Source: Calamus simplicifolius (Eukaryota > Streptophyta > Magnoliopsida > Arecales > Arecaceae). From it: DNA of 64,000 nt. The notes beneath the pieces were generated by a model. It did no database searches. It was not told where the DNA came from and worked only from the letters and a program-made list of their open reading frames with translations. The translations under genes and the position numbers were made by a program. The stretch's first letter is position 1. Every line of letters starts with the position of its first letter. The stretch lies in NCBI GenBank assembly GCA_900491605.1, contig UESW01004236.1:972076-1036075 (forward strand), in the 5' to 3' direction. Of the stretch, positions 32,067 through 44,611 are shown one piece after another.

Positions 32067-35000
32067 TGGGCTTTTAAATAATGAGCCTATCTTTTTATCT
32101 TTTGGTGGGATAGCCTTAGATAGATAAGATCATAAAAGGATTATGTTTATCCGTAGAAACAAGAAAGAATATTTATATGGTGATGTGCTTAATGAAACGT
32201 AATAGATCAATTTTTCTTCTCTTCTTTTAATTCATACTAAACTCATGGTTCATTATTTGCTTCTATTCTTTTGAAGTTTTTTTATTTTATTTTTAAAATT
32301 CCTTAATTAATACATTAAAAGCATAATTTTTTGGATTGTTTTAGTGAATAATATCAATAGACCGTATCCTTCAACGATCAAAGAGCAACCGATAAAAAGC
32401 ATTTCCCTCAACTCCTTCAAGCTAATTGTCTGATTATTGATATGGCCATTTAATAAGATTTGCATAATGAATGTTACTAAAAAGTTATTAACAAAGAATG
32501 ATTTTATATATGTCTGCCTTATATTCAATTCTTTGGGTGACACTAGAGATGCCATTAAGGTAGGAGCTGTTGAATGAATGTGGTATTGGAGAGATAGTTA
32601 GGATAAGGCTTGTCGAATAAGATATATAAAAATCCACATGGCTTTAAAGCAGGGCTTCTCCAATGAATGTGATATCAGAGACAAGCTTGTTGAATAAACG
32701 TTCCAATCAATTCTTGCCCTCACTTACATTGGACCGATACAATTTCGAGCCCAGTGGTTGGATTCCTCTATCGTTCTTTGGCCTTTGAATCATAATTTTA
32801 GCATCCTTACATTGGACTATTATAATTTCTAGCCCAGGGGTTGGACAACTCTATCATTCTTCTGCATGCGAATCATAATTCCAGCAGTTGTCACCTGCCA
32901 GGGAATGAAGACATTTTATTGATGCGTTCAAGCAAAGCGGTTAAAACGTGAAGGAAGCAAAGCCTAGTGGTTATAAAGGGCGCCATCCTCATGGTACCAC
33001 TCCATAACACAACCATTGTTCCTGCTTTGCTGAGACTTGAAAAGAGTTATAAAGAACTCCAACTAGAGAAGTTCTTTGGGAGTGATTTGTTATAAAGAAC
33101 TCAAAGCTAGAGAAGTTCTTTACGAGTGATTTCTCTGAACTTTTTTATGCATGCAATCCCATGTTTCTTCAATCCTATACCATGAGCCAAATGTGCTCTA
33201 ATGAGCTTTCTCTATAAAGTGATAGATAGAACCAAGGTGCTACAAACTATTAACCATATTAGCTTGGACATCATTGAATAATATGAATAAGCATAAATCC
33301 ATCCATAGCCCAAGACTAGCCTGTTGTCAAAAATTTTGTCATTATATTAAAGCTATTACAACATATGGGCCTTGTTTCTAATCGCAAGGTGGATTATATT
33401 ATATCTATCCAAACATATTTTTATATAAATATTAGTATGCATTTTCAAAGAAAAGCAATATAAATATGAATAGATAATTATGTAATTTATACCAAAACAT
33501 ACCATTCTATATGCAATTCTCCTTAATCTTATATTACATTCATAAGTATCTAGAGAAAATAATTAACCATATTACTACAATATCGACTTAGTTCACCTTA
33601 GACTTAGCAATATTAATATTGACTGGGTCATCAATCAAAAAGCTCAACCAACTTATGTTCACATTTACATATGTACTTTTAACATCTAATTTGTATTTAT
33701 ATCCAACTTTTACTAATAACAATGTTAACATTCATATTCATCAAACAAAAAGATATAAATATGAACACATTATACCCAATCTGCGTATAATCCCTTCTCA
33801 ACCTTAGCCCCGAATCTTTTCCATTTGAAACATCCATAGTTTTTCTTCTAAACCAGCTTAAACATCTTGGTCCAATTCGGAGCTTCTTAGATACTAATAT
33901 AACTTATCTATGTGTTTCATGTTTATCTCTTTCAATTCATCCCGAACTCACTGTTCATTATTATCTCTATTCTTTTTGAAGTGTTTTTTTTTAAAAAAAA
34001 TTCTTAATTAATACATTAAGAGCATAATTTTTTGGATTGTTTTAGTGAATAATATCAACAAGCCTTACCCTTGATCGTTCTCAACTCCTTCCCGCTAATT
34101 GTCTGATTTTTGATATAGTCATTATAGTATGATTTGCATAATGAAATATTATGAAAAGTTATTAATAAAGGGTGATTTTTTATATGTCTGCTTTATATTA
34201 AATTCATTGTGATGCTAGAGATGCCATTAAGGTAGAAGTTGTTGAATGAATGTGGTATTGAAGAGATCGTTGGGATTAGGTTTGTCGAATAAATGCAATA
34301 TTAGAGATGATAGGATGCCATTTATTTCATGTAAAAAAGAAATATTAGAGATATTAGAGATAAGTTTCTTAAATAAACGTTCCAATCAATTCATGTCCAC
34401 CGTTACAATATTGACCCAGTGGTTGGACTCCTCTGTCGTTTTCTGCCTTCGAATCATAATTCCAGCGTCTTACGTTGGACCGTTACAATTTCTAGCACGA
34501 CTCTCTCGTTCATCTGCCTGCAAATTATATAACTCCCGCAGCTGTCACCTGTTTGGGAATGAAGACATTCTATTGAGGGGAGGGGATAAAAACGTGAAGG
34601 GAGCGTTCGAGCAGAGGGGATAAAAACGTGAAGGGAGCGGAGCCTAACCGTTATAAAGGGGACCATCCTCTCGGTACCGTTCTCCACAACACAGCCACTA
34701 GTGTTCCTGCTTTGCTGAGACTTGAAAAGGGTTATAAAGAACTCCAACTAGAGAAGTTCATTGCGAGTGATTTCTCTCAACTTTTCCATGCACGCATTTT
34801 AGTCTTGTATGGAAGCTCCCGAGCTCACGCAAGCTTTCTATCTTATTCACTGCTTTGCTTCATCTTATTTGTTGCAGTTTGGGTGTCTCCTATTTTTTCA
34901 CCGTCTGAGACTCCATACTCTTTGTACATATGAGGTAGTTTCCTTTGAACCTTCTTCTCCTTTTCTTCTCATTTCATTTCAATTAGCCAATGAAATGATC

Positions 35001-35403
35001 TGGCAACATCTCGTCTTCCGATCAGGTCTCTCTAATAACTATATTAATCTACGTGTGCTCAGGTCACAACCGTACCTCATGAAGACAAGAGTCAGAGTGC
35101 TAGATCAAGTTGGAAGGTTAGAAAAGCCCCCAGACTTGTTGTTGGTGTAATCAGATTTGAGGACCAGAGTTCGATCCCAGAAATTCCAGAAGAAGACAAC
35201 CGGAACAACAACGATCTCTACAGTTTCTGGGTGAGTACAAGGAGCAATAGGTTCGGATTTATTAGGCCATTTCTGTTTCACTTATATCTATCCTATATCT
35301 TGTGTTGGTGTTGGTAGCATCGCAGGATATTTATTCCCTTCTGCGTCTTTCTACCATGCATGCTATTAAAACTATCAAAGTGGCCGGGCCCCAACATATC
35401 GAT
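32067..35403. repeat. Host repeat, tandem pair of about 1.67-kb units
   Basis: Landmark atgccattaaggtag lies at about 32549 and 34218, 1,669 bp apart, so two units stand in tandem from about 32210. The first 140 bp is not clearly assigned. Each unit has a TATA candidate (32972, 34652). The second unit has two 34-bp repeats (34585, 34619) and is the closer relative of the units at 10830 and 44612. It carries the uninterrupted target of both insertions seen near 2927 and 3026. The unit is broken at 35404. Confidence 0.8.
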
Positions 35404-36480
35404 CACTACAAGAAATCTAGGCTTTGCCAACGATTTTTTTTGGAAGAGAAAGATAGAAAAACAGTAGAAAAAAATCTTTTCCTACAATTTTTGTTGCAGG
35501 TAAAAGCTGAAAAAAATCATAGGCAAAAGTGCGTCAGGAAAGAAAGTCAAGCAGACCTTTTTTTTTTTCTAGGATTTTTTAAAGGAAAAAGTTCATATTT
35601 TGTGGAGAAAGAGTGATCGGTATTTGAAATTTAAATTTAAAATTTGAAAACTTTTCCCTACAAAAAAAAAAAAATTATAGAAAAAAATTAAATTTTTTCA
35701 TCCACATCTTTCCCTATGATAGTTCTTAAAATCGAAGGAAAAAGTTGGCTAATAATATTTTTTAATAATTTCTTTCCCTATAAGAAACCCAAAACTCATA
35801 GGAAAAAATTAAAAAATAATATTTTTTTCACATCTTTTCCTATAAAAATTCTTAAAATTGTAGGAAAATATTGGCTAATAATAATTTTGAATGATTTCTT
35901 TTCCTACGAAAAACACAAAATCATAAAAAAAATTAAAATTTTTTTTTATCCACATCTTTTCCTACGAATTTTTTAAAATCGTAGGAAAAAATTAAGAAAA
36001 ATATTTTTTTATCCACATTTTTCCTACGATTTTTCTTAAAATCCTAGGAAAAAGTTGGCTAATAATATTTTTTTAATAATTTTTTTTCCTACGAGAAACC
36101 CTAAAATCGTAGGAAAAAATAATAAAAATATTTTTTATCCATATTTTTTCTATGATTTTGTCTTAAAATCATAGGAAAAAGTTGGCTAATAATAATGCCC
36201 AATTATCACAAGAAAAAGTGAAATTATTATTTTTTAACCATTTTTACCTGCAAGAATAAATTAAATCATAAGAAAAAATAATAAATAAATAATTCTTTTC
36301 TTTTTTCCCTACAAAATATATCTAAAATCATAGGAAAAAATTATGTTTATTCTATTTTAAATTATTTAATATTTTAAAATTATATTTCTATTTTAAATTT
36401 TTTTTTTTTTGTATATTTTATTTAAATAGAATATAATTTGTTTGTTTCATTTTTTTTAAATATTAAAAACCGTATCAATA
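35404..36480 (+). mobile_element. CACTA-type element end with palindromic subterminal repeats
   Basis: CACTACAAGAAATC begins at 35404 inside the host repeat, where related copies continue differently after ccaacat(at)cgat. The next kilobase is filled with inverted copies of tttcctacgattttc and aaaatcgtaggaaaaa joined by AT-rich spacers, the usual look of CACTA subterminal regions. No matching right end (cttgtagtg) is found in the following 6 kb, so the element is truncated or its right end has changed. The open frames here are by-products of A/T runs. Confidence 0.6.
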
Positions 36481-38659
36481 AAAATAATATGATTCTTTAC
36501 ATACAATATCTATTACATATACAAATTTTTTACATAATGGCAACAAAAGATAAACATCAAAATAACTGATAAATGAAACTCAGTAGTCCATATCAATTAA
36601 AATATTCATAACTAATATAAAACATTACTAGAGTAAGCAATGCCCTAAAATGGCATTGCAATTCATAAATGTTCCAATAAGACATCATTTCAGACTTCTC
36701 ATGTCAAAGTACACTTTGCTCACTTTTCTTGAAAGATCCTTTTAGAGTATCGAAATTGCTTCGTACAAGGATGAAAAACAAGTATTAAAGAAGTTTATAT
36801 TTAGTCAATTTTTATGCTCAAAGAAAATGAATTATTAAATCAGAATCATAGCAACTTGTAATTGAGTACAACTTGATCAAATACCCTGTTAGCATCTCTA
36901 AAAGTACAATTAAACAATGCAAGTTTATCAGGCAAGTTAATTATGCTATGTAATGTGAAAATATCATAGAAAATATGGGTCATGTTTCAGGTATAATCTT
37001 GGAACTAATGCCAAAAAAATAAGTGAGTCATTCCTCAGGCTCAAACTGCTTTCAGTTAAATAACATTTTGATATTCTATTAGAATGCATGTTTCATGTAC
37101 TCCACGGAGAATTTATTTCCATCCTGGTAACCATAGGAAAAACCATCAAAAGTTTGCTAGATGGATTGAAAGAGACAAATGGCTTTACAAGATTATACCT
37201 TTTGTCATTGGAAAGTTTCAGGTAAAACCAGGTGATGCGACCATTCCACAACACTGATGCCATACTCTAATCCCATTAACATGTGCTTGTTACTTCATTC
37301 CTAAAGAAAAAAATCTTCTTGTTATTTCAAAATTACAGCATAATAAAAAATTTTCCACAAAGGATTGATTGCCAAACAATACCCTGCACACATTGTTAAA
37401 AACACTAGCCTACACATGATACGTGCACCATTTGCAAGAGAGAAATATTAACTAGTTTCAAACTCTTTGATATTTTGTCAAAAAAAGGAGCAGGTGAACA
37501 TATCATCTTCTTGAAAGAGGTAAAAGGAAAAACATATTAAAAGAATGATGGCAGTTATCAAGCATGTGGTTTAATCATGTTAGATTAGCCCTTTAATGTA
37601 ATATTGTTACAAAGGCGAATAGTCGCTCTTTTCTCGATCTAGCCTAGTATGCGAAAGGTGAAGGGCCAGATCTAGCCTAGTATGAGAAAGGTGAAATGCC
37701 AACCATTGTTTATTCTGCGTGTGCAGAAGATGAAGGGTTACCAATCGGCTGTTAATGGTCCGAAAGTTTAAGCCATTAACATTAAGCCGTATTAAAGTCA
37801 TTAATCGGTGTTTGATGGAAATACCAATTGAATGTTATATATATAATAACTAGTCCTCTCTCTACCTGAAAAAAAAAGTTAGCAAGAATCAATCGTTATA
37901 TGCTATGAAAGGAATGAGGTTAAGGGAGAGAAACTAGTTATTTAGTAGAAGAGACTGTCAAAATCTGAAGAGGTTATCAAACTCCGCATCAGATTCAAGT
38001 CTCAAGTCTACATATTATTATGATGAATTCCGCATCCGCATCAGGTAAATACTATTATGATGAATTTCGCATCAGGTAAATATGTTATTTTTAGGTTTAT
38101 ATGTAACAAATTATTTATTGAAGATCCTATATTGCTATCAAATCATCCACAGCAAGTGTGCATGGATGTACTCAAAGCTCTTATTGTAGTATGATAACAT
38201 GCACCCTCGCAGATTTGAGGGGATCAATTGCCACTGTCTTTTCTCTGGTTATGCACAGGATGCACGGGAACCCCTCTTTTGGTATATAAACTCATCTACT
38301 CCTTTGATCTCTTTCAAGGGAATATTTTAGGGAAGAGATAACAGAGGGTGCTTCTATTAGAAAGAAGGAAAACAACAGAAGCCACCTTTTTTCTCTCCTT
38401 TTTCTAATTGTTTTGTTAGTCTATATTTTCTTATAGTGTCTAAAAAATTAAACCATATAATTCCAACAGTTAGAGGCCTCTCATGTCCCAACCAGAAAAT
38501 CGAAAGATAAGAAAGAGGCTGAAGCAGTTGAATGACATTCAGAGTTATTTGGCCATGGTTCTGTTACAGTGCAAGATGTTTTTTTAACAGATCACAAAAA
38601 GCTACCATTCTACAAAAGACTCAGACCATTGCAGCAGATCCAGACATGTGATTGTTATC

Positions 38660-38684
38660 ATATATATATATATATATATATATA
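38660..38684. repeat. (TA)n microsatellite
   Basis: A run of about 12 TA dinucleotides. Confidence 0.95.
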
Positions 38685-38976
38685 GATCAAGGAAGTTTTT
38701 TCACTCTCATCTGGGGCACAAGTTGGTTGTCAATGCCTATGATTTGAATTATGAATATTTGAAGTTGAATTTCCTCAAATTATTGATCTGGTTCTAGTAG
38801 ATAAAAATAATCTCTATGATATGAATAACAAAAAATTGGATCAGTGACCCCCACTCTGTTTTCCTTCAAGTTTATTTACAATCAGTTTTCATATGTGAAC
38901 ACAATGAAAATTCAGTTTTCATATTTCTATAAAAAATAACGCTCCGATTATTTAGGTGCTTTTCTATTTTTTGCAG

Positions 38977-39111
38977 TCCTCCTTTGATCCTTCCACTGGA
39001 TCCATATTCTATTCCAAGGGAGATGTGCTTCAGTTTGTTAAGGCGGGGAAGATTTCCAGTCTGACATCTGATGAGCAAAGACATTGTAAAGTAGAATCTA
39101 CGGACAATGTT
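38977..39111 (+). pseudogene. Exon-like fragment resembling a methyl-CpG-binding domain protein
   Basis: After tctattttttgcag the frame reads SSFDPSTGSIFYSKGDVLQF and VKAGKISSLTSDEQ. The pattern DP-[ST]-G-x-x-F-x-S-K-x-D-V-L-x-[FY]-x-x-x-G-x-I-S resembles the C-terminal half of plant MBD domains. No intact neighbouring exons are recognised; a Lys-rich stretch at about 38490-38530 could be another remnant. It lies between a CACTA-type end and a Copia fragment, so capture of a gene fragment is possible. The assignment rests on one motif. Confidence 0.35.
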
Positions 39112-40540
39112 TGTACTTTCAAAAAGTTTCTTGTTTGTTGCAACCTGTATTTATGCTTTATCAACTATCTACATTTACAATCTCAGCATGAACAAAATTT
39201 CTGAATTTTTTTATTTTGACCAGGTTATACATTTAGTGTGAATAGAATCTGAATTTAACTAATTGCTCTATATGTATCATGTTTTAATGATGTTTAGGCA
39301 TTCCATTATTTATGTATAAAGCAAATAGTTTAACTCTTCTCTATGCATTATTTTTGAGAACATAGAGTCCTATATTCTTACTTAATTTCTTAAATTGCTT
39401 TAGGGGCTCTATGCCATCCACTTGCAGGTTCCAAGCAGCCATTGCAGAACAAGGGGAATTGGCTAAAAGTGCTCCAATGCACCATGCAACAATACTGCAT
39501 CATGTTTCACATTGGCAGAATATTGTTCAGTGTTGCATTGTGGACTTAATGGTGTTCTCTTCTCTTCCTCTGGAAGTTGATGGATTACTAATGTTTTTAT
39601 GTGAAATGTCCATTTATAGCATTGTCAAGCCTTAGGATTTTTTCACTAGAAGTATTCATTTATATGTGATTCCATCCCATGGTTCCAAGTCTTCTAAAAC
39701 TCAATGAGGATGGATCTGATTGGCTGCTCATTCTGACTAACAGCAGGATGGTTCAAAACAGCCACTGTTACTTAGGTTGTTTGCCCAGCATAACAACCTG
39801 ATCCGCTTATATCCAGCTACTACCAGTCTACTTGATTATGCAAAGAATGATCTTGATTATGCAAAGATTGATCAGCACTCAGCAGCGTTCACATGGTTGA
39901 GACTTAGGCAGCAAGGAATCTAGGAGAACTATATACTATAACAAAAGTAGCTACAAACAAAACTGGCATGAATTATCTGTGCATCAATGCATAAATGAAA
40001 ATAGCTAAAGCAAAGATGGGTATTCATTGAAGAAGTGATCAACAATGCCAAGCTTTAGATCATGCATGAACATTAACGCAGTAAATAATTCAGACATAAT
40101 AATTGCAATATTATGAGCATCATGGCATTCTTTTGAAAGAAAAAAAGAAAAGCAAGAAGGAAAGAGGGAATATAAATCAAACCAATTGTACTATGTATCC
40201 TATATAATATTTATAAATTAGGTTTATATTTAGATTTTTAATCCAATTAACAGGTGGATCACGTTCAAGTTCATAACCGGCAGATATTATGTAATAAGAT
40301 TTTTAACCATGAGATTGAAATTAAAAAGACATGTAGGCCACTTGTATATAAACCTATTGTCACATGAGAAATGTCAATATATTTCCAAAGCAGATTACCA
40401 TATAGAGATTTTGTTTATCAGTTACCAAAGTTTTAGTCCACCACTAGTTTGTTCTTTTCATTGAAGATAATAAACGTTTCAATAATCAACAGAAACTAAA
40501 AGTGAGGACAGCTTAATTACAAGTATTGGTTCCAAGAGAT

Positions 40541-40910
40541 CCAGCTGAGAAGGAGGTGAACCTAGATGAGCTAAGACTTCTTCTGAGAAAGAGTATCCCA
40601 AGCTTGATTTGCAGAGGTTGCTTCAACAATTCTCTCAAATGTCACCTCATCTAAAGCTTGATATAAATGGAACAAAGCTTTTTTTGTCTCTTCTCCTTAA
40701 GCCCCTTAAAGTATCTTTTTGTGCTTGATTGTACCCTCTTTCTTGCTCTGTTGTAGGCTCGGTGTAATCATCTTGAACAATTTCCCATAGATCTTATGAG
40801 TCAAATAAGGACTTCATTTGGATACACCAATTCCCATAGTTTTCCTTAGTAAGCTTGGAAACTTGAATATGCACACCATCGTTGGCCATCTCCCTTAAGA
40901 TTGGTCATCT
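40541..40910 (-). pseudogene. Copia gag fragment
   Basis: The minus-strand translation from about 40890 reads VHIQVSKLTKENYGNWCIQM followed by LWEIVQDDYTEPT, the start of the Copia gag (DUF4219/UBN2 type). Stop codons and frameshifts follow. The fragment ends near 40541 with no pol. Confidence 0.7.
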
Positions 40911-40923
40911 CAAAAAAAAACAA

Positions 40924-40936
40924 GGCTCTAATACCA
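40924..40936 (-). other. Primer binding site of the Copia fragment
   Basis: The minus strand reads TGGTATTAGAGCC, one change from the initiator Met tRNA complement, two bases inside the LTR. Confidence 0.7.
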
Positions 40937-40938
40937 CT

Positions 40939-41394
40939 TGTTGAAAATAAGGTGGGAACACAAGGAGCTTTGATACCAGAATGATGGAAGTGGAGAATAC
41001 TTTCAATAAGAAAAATAACACTCTCTTATTATGGAGATGTTAGAGGGAATACATCTTTTTGGGTCTCTCTCTATTTTTCATTATCTTCTTCTTCTTCTTT
41101 TACATTTCATGGGCAAACACCACCATATTTATAAACATCTAGATGTCCTTTCATATACCACTATTTAATACATGCATAGAAAAACTAAAAGACATTTGCA
41201 AAAAATTAAGAGTCAATTACAAAATACTAAGAGTCAATTTTAAATTTCTGAACCATCTTATCTTTTCAAAATGACTCTTCCTTTCTCCCATGAAGCCTTT
41301 GGTCTTTTCAAGAGTGACTCTTCCTTTCTCCCATGAAGTCTTTGGTCTTTCAAGAGTGCATTAAAACAAGTTTAATATTCTAACATGTCCAACA
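40939..41394 (-). mobile_element. 5' LTR of a truncated Copia element (456 bp)
   Basis: The plus strand begins TGTTGAAAATAAGG and ends CATGTCCAACA, so both ends carry the inverted TGTTG/CAACA. It borders the PBS and gag fragment at 40541-40936. The 3' half and the other LTR are missing. Beyond it lies a CT microsatellite (41406-41427) and host repeat. Confidence 0.75.
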
Positions 41395-44300
41395 GCGCCG
41401 AATCTTCTCTCTCTCTCTCTCTCTCTCAACAACGGCAATAGGAGGAGGGGTTTCCCGATGCGTTTTTGAGAGCTAGCTCTCGTGCGGCACTTGCTGTAAG
41501 CATCTCGTTTTTGGCAAAGAATTGTATAAAATGAATCACTTTTTTGGCTGAGTTAAAATAATAATAGCGGAGATTTGTACTCCAAAAATTTCATATTTGT
41601 AATTTTCAAAATTTACGTGAATAAAGAAAAAGAATTGCCTATATCATTGGACCCTCCGTCTTGACTGGATTGTGGACGAAACACTTCTACTTATGAATAT
41701 TAATACCGGTTTTCTTTTAATGAATGGGCTTCACGGATTTTTTTTTTTTTTTGGAATCCATCGGTCCAGTGTAATCAAATTAAATAAGTGTATATATGGC
41801 TGCTTAGACATGGATTAATTGTTTTGATATACTTATTTCTTTCGTGTTTCTCTCAAAATTACTAAGCAAAAGCAATGAAACATGTTCAGATTTTAGGTTT
41901 GACTGACCAATTCATGAACTTTGAAATTAGCAAAAAAAAAAACATATTTAAGAGAATCCTTAAATTATCAAAAAAAAAAAAATAGTTAGGTTCAAGAGCA
42001 AGAGAGTTTCTCAGATAATATGAATAAATATGAGTTCTAATTGAGTTGATGATAGTGAATTAATTATGTTAATTTATATTGAAAATAAAAAAATTGAGAG
42101 TTTTTAAAAAAATTGAAGCCAATCCAATCCAAGCCTATCCTATATGAATTTGTCGTAAACACTGTCAATTAGATTATATATAAATTATTCTCATTTCCAA
42201 TCCAACATTCCAAATACCTTAATCTAATTCATGTTGGTGGATATAAGATATCGTTGGTTTGACAATCTCATGTTACTTCAATCCTATGATGTAAACCAAA
42301 TGTGCTCTCATAAGCCTTCTTTATAGAGTGATAGGCCTTCTTTATAGAGTGATAGGTAGAACCAAGGTGATACAGGTTATTGGCTAAATCAACTTGGATA
42401 CCATTGGATAATATGAATAAGCACAAATCCACCCATATACCCCAAGGCTAGCTTAATATTGTCACAAAAATTTGTCATTTATAAAAGCTATTACAACATA
42501 TGGGCCTTGTTTCTAATCGCAAGGTGGAATAGATTATATCTATCCAAATTTATTTTCATATAAATATCATATCCATTTCTAAGAAAAAAAGCAATATAAA
42601 TAAGAAGAGATAATTATGTAATTTACATCAAAACATACCATTCTATCTACAACTCTCCTTAATCTTATATTACATTCAAGAGAACATAGAGAAAATAATT
42701 AACTATATTTCTACAGTATTGACTTAATTCACCTTAAACTTAGCAATATGATCATCGATCATAAAGCTCAACCAACTTATATTCACATTTACATTTGTAC
42801 TTTTAAAATCTAATTTGTATTTTTATCTATTTATATTTGACTTTTACTAATAACAATGTTGGCATCCATATTCATCAAACAAAAAAAAGGATATAAATAT
42901 GAATACATTATATCTAATCTGCGTACAATCCTTTCTCAACCCTAGCCCCAAATCCTTCCTATTTGAAACATCCATAGTTTTTCTTCTAAACCTAGCTTAA
43001 GCATCTTGGTCCAATTCCAACCTTTTTGGATATACCCACACCTAATTATCTATGTTTTTCATGCTTATCTCTTTTAATTCATACTAAACTCAGGGTTCAT
43101 CATTTGCTTCTATTCTTTTTGAAGTTTTTTTTATTTTATGTTTAAAATTCCTTAATTAATACATTAAAAGAATAATTTTTTGAATTGTTTTAGTGAATAA
43201 TATCAATAGACCTTATCCTTCAATGGTCAAAGAGCAACAGATAAAAAACATTTCCCTCAACTCCTTCAAGCTAATTGTTTGATTATTGATATGGCCATTT
43301 AATAAGATTTGCATAATGAATGTTACAAAAAAGTTATTAACAAAGAATGATTTTATATATGTCTGCATTATATTCAATTATTTGGGTGACACTACAGATG
43401 CCATTAAGGTAGGGGCTATTGAATGAATGTGGTATTAGAGAGATAGTTAGGATAAGGCTTGTCGAATAAGAAATATCAAAATCCACATGGCTTTAAAGCA
43501 GGGCTTCTCCAATGAATGTGATATTAGAGACAAGCTTGTTGAATAAACGTTCCAATCAATTCTTGCCCTCCCTTACATTGGACCGATACAATTTTGAGCC
43601 CAGTGATTGGATTCCTCTATCGTTCTTTTGCCTTTGAATCATCATTTTAGCATCCTTACATTGGACTATTATAATTTCTAGCACAAGGGTTGGACAACTC
43701 CATTATTCTTCTGTATGGGAATCATAATTCCAGCAGTTGTCACATGCTAGGGAATAAAGACATGTTATTGATGCGTTTGAGCAAAGGGGTTAGAACATGA
43801 AGGAAGCAAAGCCTAGTAGTTATAAAGGGAGCCATCCTCATGGTACCACTCCATAACACAACCACTGTTTCTGCTTTGCTGAGACTTGAAAAGGGTTATA
43901 AAGAACTCCAACTAGAGAAGTTCTTTGGGAGTGATTTGTTATAAAGAACTCAAAACTAGAGAAGTTCTTTGCGAGCGATTTCTCTAAACTTTTTCATGCA
44001 TGCAATCCCATGTTACTTCAATCCTATACCGTGAGCCAAATGTGCTCTCATGAGCTTTCTCTATAAAGTGCTAGATAGAACCAAGGTGCTACTAGCTATT
44101 AACCATATTAGACATCATTGAATAATATGAATAAGCATAAATCCATCCATAGCCCAAGACTAGCCTGTTGTCACAAATTGTCATTATATTAAAGCTATTA
44201 CAACATATGGGCCTTGTTTCTAATCTCAAGGTGGATTATATTATATCTATCCAAATTCATTTTTATATAAATATTAGTATGCATTTCCAAAGAAAAGCAA

Positions 44301-44611
44301 TATAAATATGAATAGAGAATATGTAATTTATACCAAAACATACCATTCTATCTGCAATTCTCCTTAATCTTATATTACATTCAAAAGTATCTAGAGAAAA
44401 TAATTAACCATATTACTACAATATCGACTTAGTTCATCTTAGACTTAGCAATATTAATATTGACTGGGTCATCAATCATAAAGCTCAACCAACTTATATT
44501 CACATTTACATATATACTTTTAACATCTAATTTGTATTTATATCCAACTTTTACTAATAACAATGTTAACATTCATGTTCATCAAACAAAAAGATATAAA
44601 TATGAATACAT
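41395..44611. repeat. Host repeat, left portion of copy 2
   Basis: From about 41560 the DNA resembles 12770-12950 (agatttgtactccaaaaattt; ggattgtggacgaaacactt). From 41750 it resembles 28030-29298 and then 32210-33767. Landmark atgccattaaggtag at about 43397 forms a tandem pair with 45059 (1,662 bp). The site equivalent to 2927/3026 is uninterrupted at about 44515-44611. No gene is recognised. Confidence 0.75.

Larger units (their letters stand above)
36481..40540. other. Unassigned AT-rich region
   Basis: I cannot assign most of this 4-kb stretch. It contains a twofold 37-bp-scale repeat around 37640-37700 (atctagcctagtatg...aaaggtgaa), short direct repeats near 37985-38090 (gaattccgcatc / gaatttcgcatcaggtaaat), a TA microsatellite and one exon-like segment. 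It may belong to the element that starts at 35404 or be older host DNA. Confidence 0.4.

Noticed and set aside
31323..32077. Frames of 130-175 residues in the GC-rich block
   Set aside because: Composition is Ala/Gly/Arg/Pro-rich with several frames open at once, no domain, and one frame runs through the CT microsatellite. It is treated as LTR sequence.
35302..35976. Frames of about 86-104 residues near the orphan CACTA end
   Set aside because: They are low-complexity Lys/Phe/Ile peptides from A/T runs in subterminal repeats and cross the element border at 35404.
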